From: Thuidium tamariscinum | Lineage: Eukaryota > Streptophyta > Bryopsida > Hypnales > Thuidiaceae | NCBI GenBank assembly: GCA_947034885.2 | Contig: OZ019759.1 | Span: 4,528,501 to 4,592,500, forward strand | Reading direction: 5' to 3' | DNA: 64,000 bases | Position numbers and translations under genes: made by a program | The notes under the pieces: generated by a model | Databases searched by the model: none | Seen by the model: only the letters and a program-made list of their open reading frames with translations | Told to the model about the DNA's origin: nothing | In this document: one piece after another, positions 11,201 through 22,527 of the stretch | How positions within the stretch are numbered: the first letter of the stretch is position 1 | Layout of the letters: every line of letters begins with the position of its first letter

Positions 11201-12750
11201 TTTGGCAAGAAATTGAGGAAGGAGAAGCTCGGAAACAGGTTTCGGTGGGAACTTCCGTGCTTCACGAGATGGAATAGAAGAATTCCACCAGCTCAAGATC
11301 TTGATCTTGTGCGCTGAAGTCATACTACACGTGGCCACAAGCTGTAGTTTCTCCAATGTCATCTCGGGCACTTCATTGGTGCTCCAATGCCTCTCCACCT
11401 ATATAAGAAATGTTCAGATTTTTAGTTCCAAATCCATTTATTAAGAGACCAACACATAAAAATGCATCACATGTAAACATTACTCACCTCCTCAAGAAAG
11501 CCAGGTCCATTGTAAGGGTTAGCCACTGCTAGCAATTTGCCCATCTTCCCCATCAAAACCTTGGTTTTCTCCCTAGCTCCTTCCCGCATGGCCTGGGCAG
11601 CCAGTTCTGCCTTCCTATCGCATTCTGCTGTAACATCATTATACTTTCTCACTGCAGAATCTGCAGCTTGAGAAATCTCTTGCTGCAAAATAAACCGATT
11701 TTGGAAATTAGTAAACCCCAGAGTTCAAACGTTTGTCAATTTGAACAATATATGATTTCTATAGGAAATAAATTCTTACCCTGAAAATGAAGGACGTGAA
11801 AACCTCCACGGGTATGCTGTACCACTTCCGAGAAACCTTGTTTTCAAGACACTTCTTCTTCTCTGAGGGCCTTAGAAGATCTGCAAACCTTTCAATTGGT
11901 AGAAGTCCATACTTCTGCACTTGGTACAAAGTATGTACCAAGTTAGTCTTGACATGAGAGTCCTCCATCGATCTGTAGGTCATCAATGACAATGAAATCA
12001 GTGAAAGTCTTTGAAATTTATATTAAAGAAAGATAAAAGAAAACTAAAAACAACTAAAATCTTGAAAACATTTGAATTGGAGAACTTACTTGTTGATATT
12101 ATGCATCACTTGCATAACAAGCTCCGTTCGCCCTTTAGTATCCAATAGAATGCTATCCACAACGTAGTGCCACTTCGGAATCAAAGTATAACACCTGTCT
12201 ATGAGATTCATCCAGGCAATTCTTCTGTGATTCCCATCGCAAATGAAGAACTTCAAGTTCTTCAGGGACTTGAGCTCAGGCCTGGATTCAAGGTGCCGCT
12301 CAAAAACCTCATTTTTTCTCTCCAAATGGGGTCCCATTCACTCATTTCAGCCTCAGTGAACTCTGAGCTGTATCCTTCCTCATTCGTAGTAGACACGTAG
12401 AAAGCAGCCGCCCCATCCTGATATCCCCCAGCAAATTCCTGCTCCAACTTGACAATATCAGAAGCTAGAGTAGGCCTTACCAAGGGCATGGCTACTAGCC
12501 TGCAAAGGGGAATGCAAAGCCGATAAAGCTCTTCGGGCTTCATGCAAAGTTGGGAGAGAATGTCCACTGAATCGCCCTTCTGAATACGCCTCAAGTCGTC
12601 CTCCAACATTTTCTTCTCCTCCTCATCGTAAATCATATCCATTTGAAGGTCCTCCTCTCCTCCTTCAATATGTGGTTGTCTTGTCTCATCTGTTTTGGGT
12701 GTCTCAAAGATGGTTTCCGCTGGAGTTTCTTTGACTGGTGAGACATCCAT
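8238..12750 (-). CDS. ParB-like domain + N4/N6 DNA methyltransferase-like fusion protein
   Basis: Ten exons on the complement: 12750-12090, 11972-11780, 11682-11488, 11398-11183, 11051-10816, 10425-9714, 9609-9259, 9166-8893, 8804-8591 and 8501-8238. All introns have GT..AG ends. Lengths sum to 3,315 nt (1,104 codons plus stop) if one base missing in a six-T run at about 12313-12318 is allowed for. The chosen ATG directly follows an acceptor, so a 5'UTR intron is likely. Residues about 78-180 look ParB-like: CIPLCRLVAMPLVRP, then FICDGNHRRIAW with the DGxHR signature. A coiled coil lies in exon 3 and a Lys/Glu-rich stretch near residues 600-660. The C-terminal third has the permuted beta-class methyltransferase order: FIDCPENLP (DPPY position), then LILDCTASTG (motif I, usually DPFxGSG), then GRHIVALEGNKPIYD. 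It ends in a Ser/Glu-rich tail. ParB-methyltransferase fusions are known in bacteria and phages. Both catalytic motifs are altered, so activity is doubtful. Confidence 0.75.
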
Positions 12751-12985
12751 CTGGAAGCACAAGTTCAAAAATATTATTGATTGAGAGCAATGTCACAGAA
12801 AAGAAATACTAATCGTGTAAGCATGTAACAAAATTTGCAATTTGAATTGCTTTACTAATATAAAGAATTTTTTCATTTGTAAAAATCCTCAAGTGATATA
12901 GAGACAAAATGAGCCTTTAGAAGGCTCTTTTCATAAGTGGAACAAGGAAATATCGCTAGGGAAATTAAACCTATAGAAGCCTAAA
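12751..12985 (-). other. spacer between two same-strand genes (likely promoter and 5'UTR intron)
   Basis: About 235 bp, AT-rich, lies between the TAG of the gene at 12986-17774 and the start of the ParB-methyltransferase gene. The acceptor just upstream of the ATG implies the first, non-coding exon is here. No clear TATA box was picked out. Confidence 0.3.
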
Positions 12986-15900
12986 CTACCCTATGATGTC
13001 AACATCATCATCCTCAGAGTCAGAACTGAGGATGATGACCTTGTAAGTATAAAATTTACCAGTGTGGTTTGATTCATATAACTCCTCAAACGGAGGACTA
13101 GAACTAGCATTGGAGAGCTCTATAGCAGAGGAATATTCTATTTCTGAGCTCTCTGAAGAAAACCAAGGACCAGGGCCACGGTTCCAACTCAATCTATCTC
13201 CCTCAAAATCATTGGCAGCTCGCTCGGCAGCATCCATGATATCTGAAAAACTCACCAGAGTTTGTTCTTCGTCACTAGAATCACTTGAGAGTGGTACGCC
13301 AGGTTGTGGCCACTTCTTTGGCTCCGACGGTCCACCAATGTCAAGAGCTGGAAAGGATTGCTCTAGGGGGGGTTGCTTCTCTGTAGATGAGGTCTTCAAA
13401 CGTTTACCTTTTCGTCCACCAGCCTGAAAAAAATAAAGAAATAAAGAGAAATCAATACTTGAAACAATTCATGACCAAATGAAATTTGGTCTTGGTGAAG
13501 AATGAGAAATCAAATTACCATGATTAAAAGGTTATCTAGTAATATATGAACAAGAATATCATACAAAGCCATCCAATCCATGTCAACAAAAACTTTCTTG
13601 AAATCTTCCATTGATGTCAAGGACTTAAGGACTTTGAGAAATACAACTCTTTCAGATCTTTTTGTCTCCCTTTTATTGTATTCCAACAATCATCTAGAAC
13701 ACTTTAAAAAATACTTATAATTAAAAAATAGTTTGATCCTTTTAATGAATGGAAATAAGGGGTACCATGAGGTATCATGGAAATGACCGTCGGATCCGAC
13801 GGTCATTTCCTTGATACCTTATAGTACCCCTTATTTTAATACCTTGAGAAGATTAATTTTCTTTTTGGTAAAAGTTTTCTTGTGAACAAGTTAATCACCA
13901 TCTTCACACAGAAACATAATCTTTCGGACTTATAATAATCTTTTTCAAATTTTAGAAACTATCTTCCATTCTTATGGGAATAGGCAAGATTCCAGAGGAT
14001 GACTAATAACAAATAAAAACAATAAATGAAACCCCTTAGCCAAATTTTATGAATTGTGACAAGGAGAATACTTAAAGGAATACAAATTCAAGATAATCAC
14101 AAGATCACTCAAGGAGGACTCACCTGCTCAGAGTTATTCTGTAAAACCTCGGATGAGATAGGAGCACCTTGAGGTACCTGATGGAATAAGAGAGAATAAC
14201 AAAAAATCAAAAACAAAATTAGCTGTCACCCAAAGGGAACCAAATTAGGGGTACCCTGACATGCTCAGGATCATAGCTTCGGATCCGACGGTATATTGGG
14301 CGTTCTGTCCTGGTACTCAGCTTTCTATCAATAAAACAAAAATTTCAAATAAAATTCCGCTTTTCTACAAACAAGTCCGAATACAAAACTGGATTTCTTA
14401 TACTTTCTAATCAGTATCAAGAGCTCAAGTTCCTCTCCCTGTAGATTTCAGGACTCACAAACTGAGTGTAAACGGTTTAGTGGACATTAAATTGAAGGTC
14501 AACCAGCGTCAAGAAGCTGTGAACTAAAAACCCAAAATTGAATCTTAAATCGCAAAACTAAACCATTTCGGCCTTGGACTCCCGATGAGAGAAATTTTTG
14601 GGTAGCATGAGAGACCACCAGAAACACCGTCGGATCCGACGGGATTAACTGGGGAATCTCCTGCTACCCTCTGTTTTCAAATTTTAAGGAATAAATCGAT
14701 GTTTCTTGAACCATGACCTGAATTCAAGACTCTATGTTCGAAATTCGGAGTTTGGAGCCGCATCTTCAAGGATTCAGCAGATCCATAAGAAGAATTCTAC
14801 CTAGGGATGGCAGTAGTCTTGCAAACGTCACATTCAACATGTGAATTACTTATCAAATCGGGAGTCTCAGTCATCTTCTGTGAGAAGCAGAATTGAAGAA
14901 ACAAAATCTCAAACATGCGAATCCAAGGGTACCACGACAGGATCCCGAAACTACTGTCGGATCCGAAGGAGATTTCTGACCATGGCCGCGGTACCTCCAG
15001 AATTCAGTATTCGGGACAACCGATTGAGAAATCTAACTCGAGGCTCTTGATCTTCGGGGCTGTCACATTGCATCCAGGTGGTACCTCGCGCCTACACAGG
15101 CCTTCACACGCGCACAAGCGTGTATTGTGACTGATCTTTCCACTGATCCTGGAGTATTGCCACTGATCCTGCGCGCAAGCGTTTGGATAATTTCACCACT
15201 GCGCCGTGACAAGCCTCCAAGACTTGCAATCGTGAACATCGAGGCAACGCCGCTGATAACCAATCGTGAAGGAAAAAAATTGAAGCCAAATCGTGGTCAC
15301 TCCAAACCATGGGTATCGCGACCCGAACTGGATGTTGCCGTCGGATCCGACGGAGACTGTCGATGAGGGTCGCGGTACTCAGAGAACAAGCATATCGGGA
15401 TTTAAAAAAAAAAAAGGGACGGAGCGAAGGTGCGGTGTCCGTTGAGGCGGGAGTGCAGGACTCTCCCCGTCGGGCGTGACTCCTCGACGTGACTCTTTCA
15501 GAATACCGCAGTGCCGCGCCGTTGGGGGGCTCGCAGTGCCGCAGTGCTCGCAGAGCTCACGCTCGCAGTGCCGCGTGCTCACAAAGCTTGCAGTGCTCGC
15601 GTGCTCACGTTGCTCGCACTGCCGCGCTGTTAGGGGGCAACATAGAGTCGCGACGGAGGCTGATGCGGGCGAGGAGATTGAGATACGCGTGACCCAAATC
15701 TCCAGGGACTTACCGCTTCAGGTGCTGGGCCTTTGCGTTTTCTCAAATTCGCCATGAGCTGTGATTCTACCACTACATTCAGAGGCATTGAGTGATTGTG
15801 TGATGACTTACCTCAAGTGCGCTGACGGATTGCGGCCTTCTTGGATCCCTCGCATCACCACAACTTGCCTCCCCCTGTTTGGCGCGGCTCCGCGTTGCGC

Positions 15901-17774
15901 GAGTCATCCTGGAGGGACTCTGCAAGATCAAAAAACCCAATCTGAGCTACAGCAGCACCATTGCAAGAGTGAGGACTTGCGATGGCAAGTTAGCAGAACG
16001 GCACCCGCAAGTGCAGATACTCTCCTGTGCAAGTGGAGAGACTCTTCTGAAACTGAGCAAGAGTCTGGAGGTCGGTGCCGGTAGTTTGCGTTCTCGGAAT
16101 CTAAGCTACAGTTTTGGAAGTCCATTTTACGAATAGCGACAAGGAGATTTCTGGCAAGGCAACTGGAAAATGCGGTAGGAGCTTCCGATCCTTTCTATTC
16201 GGGACAACTTGGCTCCTTGTTACTCGTGAGAGATTCAGCACCTCGGAGTTCGAGACACTTTTCTATCAGTTGGCACTTTGGATTCCACAGCGTTGCAGGT
16301 GGCCAAAGATTTCGGAAAGTGAACTCGTTGAGCTTCAAATGGGATCCAGAACATGCGGGTCAGTGAAGCGCCACGCATCCTGATCTGGAATCATCTGTTA
16401 AAGTATTTTACCAGACTACGAGTGAATTTTATCGACTCCTCCTGCTTACTGACTTGGATAACGAGATACAGGTTTTAGGTTCATCGCGCTTGCGTTGTCC
16501 CTCTTACGTCCAGTTCAAAAATGTTCATTGATTTCCAGCGGTCCCCGTGGCGCCAGCGAAATGGCAAATGTAGCTTGAAAGTAGGACAAGGACCACGGAA
16601 GTTCTCATTTTATCGTTTCACTTCTAAAAGTGTGGATATTGGATTTGGAATCAAAAGTCATTACAATTTCATATTTGTAACTATACTTTAAGGTTCTGGA
16701 GTTTTGTATTCCATAGAACCCTTCTACTCGCAAGAAAATGATGAAGCATGTGGTACCAGGATAAAACTTTGTCATACAAATCATCATTATTGTCCTATCT
16801 GAACTTCAAGTATTTGAAATAAGTATTGTTTATGATTCATCATGAACGACAAGAAAAATATTCAAAAAGAAAATTGAGATAATGGGCTTGCACTAAACCA
16901 TAAAAATCACATATTCAAATAGTTCATTTCATTGTACTCCATTAAAGATCAAGTGACCCTGTGCATTTTGAAATTAAAAGGGAGACAATAACTGTAATAG
17001 AATGTGACTTCCAGAAAATTCTTTGCAGAACAATCTATAGTCCTTTATTTTCTATTGAATTTGAATAATCTAGTTGTTTCACTATATGAGTACAAGGTCT
17101 AACCCTCTTACATCAAATTAATACAGAAGATTAGTCTATGATGGCTCCTCTTAAATGAATTCAATATAATCTAAATCTTCTACTTCTGTATTTCACTTCA
17201 ATTACCCTAAACTTTGAAGTTCTTCTAACTTTGCTATAGAGCTTGATCACTGTAATCTCAGATCGGGGTATCCCAGTTTCCCACAACGTCTAAATGTAAA
17301 TGCTACTCTTTCAGTTGAAAGCATTTTTATTGTTACCGATTCTAATGACAATGAAGAATTCTGTAGAAATGAGCTTAGTCTATCATGGCTCCTATTTTCA
17401 TCCTTATACAAAGTAAATGCCCAGAAGATAAAAGTCAGTAAATGGTAAAGGAGTTGGAATAGACTACAAGGTTCTTACATTCGGAACTTCATCTGTAGGT
17501 GCAAGTTCGTCAGCCTCCAAGTTGGGGTTGAAATCGCCATGCCCCGCCTCCACATCCTTGTGCACAGCAATCACAGACTCGCCGCTTGCTCCGCCTTCAA
17601 ATCGAAGAGTCTTCCGAGTATCAGCAGCTCCTGAGTCGCTCGACTTAGAAAGAGCCCTCTTAGCCCGTGTCATCCTAGCCCTACGGAGAGCTCTATTGGA
17701 AGAAAAAAGAAACAACCTTCGCTTCCTCTTCTTTCTAATAGGCTGTGAGCTATCAACAATAAAAGTGTCGCCTT
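12986..17774 (-). CDS. spliced gene of unknown function with acidic C-terminal tail
   Basis: Three exons can be supported: 17774-17479, 14177-14124 (54 nt, VPQGAPISSEVLQNNSEQ) and 13423-12986. Donors are GTAAGA and GTGAGT and acceptors are CAG or TAG. They join in frame as TDEVPN, VPQGAP and AGGRKGKR. The first exon has a basic run (RKKRKRRLF) that could be a nuclear signal. The last exon ends EDDDVDIIG before TAG. No domain is recognised. Introns 1 and 2 carry five of the CCGTCGGATCCGACGG hairpins. A decayed second copy of the last exon is split across 28232-28378 and 35224-35515, so this is a repeated gene that travels with its neighbours. An additional 5' exon may lie at 17892-18122. The start is therefore uncertain. 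Confidence 0.55.
13753..13837. repeat. 85-bp palindromic hairpin, GGATCC core (copy 1)
   Basis: Outer arms read AAATAAGGGGTACCATGAGG and the inverse. The inner arm GGAAATGA pairs with TCATTTCC. The core ACCGTCGGATCCGACGGT is centred on GGATCC at 13792-13797. Nearly perfect palindrome in an intron of the gene at 12986-17774. Confidence 0.85.
14249..14322. repeat. palindromic hairpin, GGATCC core (copy 2, degenerate)
   Basis: The outer arms GGGGTACC and GGTACTC flank a decayed core TTCGGATCCGACGG centred on 14281-14286. The inner arms no longer pair well. Confidence 0.6.
14597..14675. repeat. palindromic hairpin, GGATCC core (copy 3)
   Basis: The core CACCGTCGGATCCGACGGG is centred on 14632-14637. 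Outer arms are GGGTAGCATGAGAGA and its approximate inverse TCTCCTGCTACCC. Confidence 0.7.
14927..14996. repeat. palindromic hairpin, GGATCC core (copy 4)
   Basis: Core CTGTCGGATCCGAAGG is centred on 14959-14964, flanked by GGGTACCACGAC on the left and GCCGCGGTACCTCC on the right. Arms are partly decayed. Confidence 0.6.
15309..15382. repeat. palindromic hairpin, GGATCC core (copy 5)
   Basis: Core GCCGTCGGATCCGACGG is centred on 15343-15348. Outer arms GGGTATCGCGACCC and GGGTCGCGGTACTC pair well, although their sequence differs from the ATGAGG arms of other copies. Confidence 0.75.
15430..15645. repeat. GC-rich stretch of short GCAGTGCCGC / GCTCAC repeats
   Basis: Irregular repeats of GCAGTGC, GCCGCG and GCTCAC fill this stretch of the 3.3-kb intron. 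It sits in a GC-rich island (about 15.05-16.4 kb) that contrasts with AT-rich intron DNA on both sides. The open frames across it lack codon continuity or domains, so I do not call a gene. Confidence 0.5.
16400..17478. other. AT-rich intron sequence, nothing recognised
   Basis: This part of the long second intron has only short open frames, no long repeat and no hairpin of the GGATCC family. Confidence 0.5.
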
Positions 17775-17891
17775 CTAAGAGCATAAGCATAAAGCATTAG
17801 GGTCCGAAACTACGGAAGAAAACAACCTCTCAAACAACATAGAAGACAATCTGAAGTGAACATTGTTGCTGAAGGGGAGGATAAATAGTCT

Positions 17892-18122
17892 TCAAATTGG
17901 GAAGGGGCCCTTTACTACACATTCGGCGGTACTACGTTTCTTTGTGCGGCACTGTGCCCAATACTCATAAATGTGCCGTCTTTGCGACCGTCCTTCCTTT
18001 GCCGTCATATCGCAGGCCGGCAGAGATTGCCGCACATAAATGATATCCAGAAATGATGTTTCCGTGTGCCGCCAAATCTTGAATGAATCACCTATGTATG
18101 TATTCGTTGTCATAGAATCCAA
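17892..18122 (-). other. possible upstream exon of the unknown gene
   Basis: An open stretch encodes IWRHTETSFLDIIYVRQSL and continues to a basic region with EYWAQCRTKKRS. Codon use looks plausible, but no clean donor joining it to 17774 was found. It lies between two divergent genes, so it could equally be promoter sequence. Confidence 0.25.
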
Positions 18123-18522
18123 AGAATTTAATTAGTTAATCTAAGTACTATTTCAGAACTGAATGTGACACACTTAAATGTACAAGAAGCATACAAGTAC
18201 TATTTAATATTTAAAATTTTAATGTAATTACTATATAAGGATCTCACTACTTCAAAATTGAAAGCATTAATAGAATGTCCCTTGAATTAGTAATTAAGAA
18301 CAATACCATTTCAAATTTGCACTAAGCGGCGGCTTCAATAAAGGACGTTAACAATGACAAAGCAGATCGTACCAGCATTGAACTTCATAGTGAAAGTAAT
18401 GAGCTCCAGCAATGTCTTGCCACATAAATCATTTGTGGTGAGTATTGTAACCCCTTCATACCCAAAACTCTTCCTTATGAATTCAAAAGACTCTTAGAGG
18501 AGTCTCCCTTTGTAGTATTGGA

Positions 18523-21500
18523 TTGGATTGGTCTATTGCTAAAACTATGGCTTCTATACGTGTAGATGGTCACGAGGTTCCCTTAGTCTTCCCACTTGAT
18601 GAAAAAGGGTACGCTACTGTTTTCAACCACTACCTTCATGTGAGGTTCAAGTTCGTTGAGTCATCTGTCTATATTGAGGAAGAGCGAAAGTCTGAGGCAG
18701 GTGATCTGCTACAATCTATTCCTCTGGTGAAGTCACTATGTAAAGGAGGACATTGCTGGTCGTTGGGTTTTGGAAATTATAGAGTGTATGGTCTCCCTCT
18801 ACCGATGCATCAGTTGTCAACAGAAATAGGAAGTCGTCAGTCGGCCAACTCAACAGTGGACATGCCCTCTGCGGCTAAGGCAACTATACCAAGTCCTGCT
18901 CGTAGTCATCTCCCAATGTTTGCTACGAATGAAAATGATGTTCTTGTGAAGGTAGAGAAGTTGGATACTATTGTAGATTTATCTAGCGATTTGGAAGGAG
19001 AATTCCTACCCTCATCTCTTAACCCTAAACCCTCTATGATTATAACTGACTCAGGTGAAAAGGCCACCCCTCACTTTGACAGGAAAATGGAAGGTAGTTT
19101 TATTTCTCAGTCTTTGCTTTCTAGTCCTTTGCCACAAGCAAATACTGTGAGGTCCGTCAGTATAATGGATTGTCTACATAGACTTTCTACTCTTCATCGT
19201 TCTAGGAGTGAACTGTCTACAGTAGACCTGAATACCATGAAACATCATCGGGTAGCGTTTCTACCACCTGCATACAACGGGGACTCCATTTTTGAATTAC
19301 CACCTTGTCGATCCTCATCTTCTTCCTCGGCTGCCAAGAACCTGGAGGGAATGGATAAGCGTTATGACGGACATCCTTGGTGCAAGCTCGTGACAACAAA
19401 CATCCACAACGCAGACAATCTGAAGTTTCGTAAGTCATACTGCGCTGGTCATCTTGTTTGTGAGAATACTGAGTGTGAGTATTTGAAGAGGGCTTCTAGG
19501 AAGAATGAAACAGAGTGGACAGGGTCTACTATTTTTCCTTTTGTAGTAGGAAAAGGTCCTCCTAAAGATTGTAGGCTTATTTGCAAAGTTTGCAAAAATA
19601 TACCTACTTGCATTGGCATGTGTGACGCTAGGATGTACTACTGTTACAGTGATAATCCCGAAATGACTAGAGCCGCTATTCACTTTGGAAGTCATACTCA
19701 CCCGGTAGCTAAAGGCATGTATAGAGACTCCGCCAAGGAGATTAGCAAACTCATTGAAGAACAAGTGGCCAAAACTCCAACGGCAACAAACTCTGCTATT
19801 ACGTTGTCTGCTAGCAAGGACTTCTTGACAAATCATTTATTTCACTACGGAAAAGGAGAGAAGGAATTGCTTAAGGGAGAAGAGATGGAAGAGATCATGG
19901 ACCGCTTCCAAGTTTTAAGCAGTCCTAGTATACGGAATGTCATCTCTTCTTTCCGCACAAACAATCGAGGAGGTGTTATCGATAGCATTATGACTATGAA
20001 GAAAGAATCCAAATTCGAATTCATCCACGACAGCGTTTTTCCAGGCCAAGGCAAGGAGAAAGTGTATATATTCAAAATGCTTACCGAAGGACCTGGAAGT
20101 GGAGTCGACCTTGTGAAGCGCATGCAACCCGAAGGTGATCTTCACAATGCATGGATGATGTTTGACCACGTGAAGCGCGTGAAGGACTAGACCACGATGG
20201 CTTGCCACGTGTATGATGCACAGTACAAGAAAGTGATGACCATTGCAGTATGTGACATGCAGTCTAAAGATACGGAAGTTCAAGTACAATTCTGGAGGAG
20301 TTTGAATGCTGTCATGACTAATCATGGTGTGCTTGACACAAACTTTAAGGGCTTCATGGCAGACAGTGCAATGGCTAATTGGAATGCAGTACGTATTGTT
20401 TTTGGCAGTGGTTCTCCAAATGAGGTCATGCAAAATCGAGAGAGGACATGCTTGTTGCATTGGACTTCTTCTCTTATCAAGCACACTCAGAAACACATCA
20501 AGCAAGAATTCCAATAGCAACACAATATGTTGTGCAAGCAATACAAAGAATCCAAGACTATGGATGAAGCAGAGACACGCTATCTTGCAATCCGGTCATG
20601 GTGGTTGTCATCTGGAGCTGCAAGCGAAGAGTCTCTTCATCACTTAGAGCATTGGCTGGCATTCTGGCATTTTCGGTATTTACAATGGGGAGGCTTTATG
20701 ACAATGGTACGCAAAATAATGATTTGTTTGTAGTTTCTTCTCATATTTGCTATAAAATGTGGAAGGTATGTAATTAAGCTTACAAATAGAAGGACTAAGT
20801 CTTTGTATTCCAATATTTATTGTGTGAATATAAAAAACTAGAAATTTCCTATGAAATTCTTCTTGGTATCTGAAGTAGTGAAATGGGATTACTTTGAGGC
20901 CACCAATATGGTTCCGTCGGATCCGACGGAATCATATTGGTGGCCTCAGAATAATACCATTCTAGATATTTATCACTTTTAAAAAAGTCTGGACATCTGT
21001 CCGTTAGGATTTTGAATGTTCATTTATCTTGCAAACTGTCCTACATCCACATTTAGATTATTTGGAGGGGAACGATGCAATCTTTGATCTAAATTTTGAG
21101 GAATATTGTGTCTCTAACTCATATCATTCAATTTTCACGGATTGAGTTTGGAAGAGATGACAGATCTACCTTTCTGTAATTTATCTGAAACGATTCATAA
21201 CAAGTAGCTGCAAATGTCTGGAAAACGCGCAAACAATTTGTTTGATGCTACTTGTGATGATAGTATTCGCGCTTGGATGCAAATGACGAACTACCGTGCA
21301 TATCTCAAAGGACACGCATCTGGTTCAGGCCCATCCAAGGGGGAATTGAAGTTGAGAGCTGCAAGACGTAGCGGATGCCCTAAGAAAATAGCGGAAGCGT
21401 TGAATACATTGCCAGAAGCTCATGGTGTGGGAACTCGAGTACCACATTTAGAAGGAGAAGAAATATTTGGAAGCACTAAGCGAAAGTTGGATGTGCCTAT

Positions 21501-22527
21501 TGGTGATGATGGAGATTCGCATAGACCAGACAAAATGAACTTCTCCCAACCCCGTGTTCGAACAAGGTCAACTAGGATATTGGAAGAGCCATTGGAGGTC
21601 AATGCATCACAAAGTGAGGTAAATCGCTTTCAATTTGTGACTGTAGCATTTGAAAGTGATTGTGACACATCAAAGTGGCACATTGCTAGGATCAATCACA
21701 AATCAAATGCTAAATGCTCGGCTCAGCAACGAACATCCAACATCAAATGTACTTGTAGGATTTCAAAGGGGAAAAAGGGAACCCCTGCTCCCACGTATCG
21801 TGGTAGAAAAGAAGAATATGGCACTAAACGGGAGGTCGTGGTAGACTTCTGGTTTTGTTGGGATGATATTGAACGATGCGTCAAAGGTACCAAGCGGAAG
21901 TGGGTCATTGATTGGCCAGAGGTGCCGAAGGTTTGGCCTATTTTGAGTGGAACAAACCTCAATCGAGAAGAGACTTTGTTGTTGCAGCATGCGGGCTTCC
22001 ATCTCCAAGAGAAGCCGATATTGTCACCACGTAAGCTCTTTACCATGTCTAAGATTTTCACGCCTTTCCTTCTTGACCAACCATCTCCACCTAATGCGGA
22101 TGTACATCCAACAGTGAGAAACAACCGAACTATTAGGAGACTTGCAAATGCCCCAACTGTAGAGCAACGAAACAAATGGGAGAGTGCTGGGAATATTAGA
22201 GGACAAATTCTAGAAGTGACTCTTCTCCCTTTTCCAGGACTTGGTGCAATTGTAGTATTGGAAACTAGCATAGAATCAAAGAAAAATGTTTATCGAGTGA
22301 CAATGGGTATGTTCCCTACATGTACATGCCCAGACTTTGTGAACATGGTTGTATCTGCTGTTGGAGGGCGAGCACAGTACGTGAACTGCAAACACTTGTA
22401 CTATTTGTACAGGTATTTCTGCAAGATGGATATTCATGATGATAAATTCATTCATGCACCTAGTTATAGCTTCAATGAGTTGAAGGTACTCCTAGTTCGT
22501 GCAGGGATCATTATAGTCTCGAAATAG
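18523..22527 (+). pseudogene. Mutator-like (MULE-type) transposase with SWIM zinc finger
   Basis: Exon 1 is about 18523-20705 with donor GTACGC. Exon 2 is 21211-22527 after acceptor AAGTAG. The N-terminal part has a Cys/His module (CENTECEYL, CKVCKNIPTC, then HFGSHTHPVAKGMYRDS) like the FLYWCH/WRKY-GCM zinc fingers of MULE transposases. Next comes the probable catalytic core (TTMACHVYDAQYKK, GFMADSAMANW, ERTCLLHWT). The second exon ends with a SWIM finger, CTCPDF then CKHLYYLY (CxC..CxH). Two in-frame TAGs, at 20188-20190 and about 20515, fall where TGG and CAG codons would fit, so the gene is probably dead but young. A GGATCC hairpin lies in its intron. I found no convincing terminal inverted repeats. 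It diverges from the unknown gene over about 0.7 kb. Confidence 0.7.
20888..20956. repeat. 69-bp palindromic hairpin, GGATCC core, in the transposase intron
   Basis: GAGGCCACCAATATG pairs exactly with CATATTGGTGGCCTC around TTCCGTCGGATCCGACGGAA (centre 20919-20924). The core is that of the other copies but the arms are different, while still self-complementary. Confidence 0.85.

Noticed and set aside
8238-12750. Bacterial contamination as the source of the ParB-methyltransferase gene
   Set aside because: Nine introns with consensus splice sites and decayed copies embedded among plant-type elements argue for residence in the nuclear genome.
13753-15382. Rho-independent terminators or riboswitches
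   Set aside because: The hairpins are strong but lie in introns of eukaryotic spliced genes, lack a T-run placement and are repeated tens of times.
15476-16136. A gene in the GC-rich island of the long intron
   Set aside because: Several overlapping frames of 60-107 codons exist on both strands with Arg/Cys-rich composition, as expected by chance in GC-rich repeats; no splice sites or domains support one.
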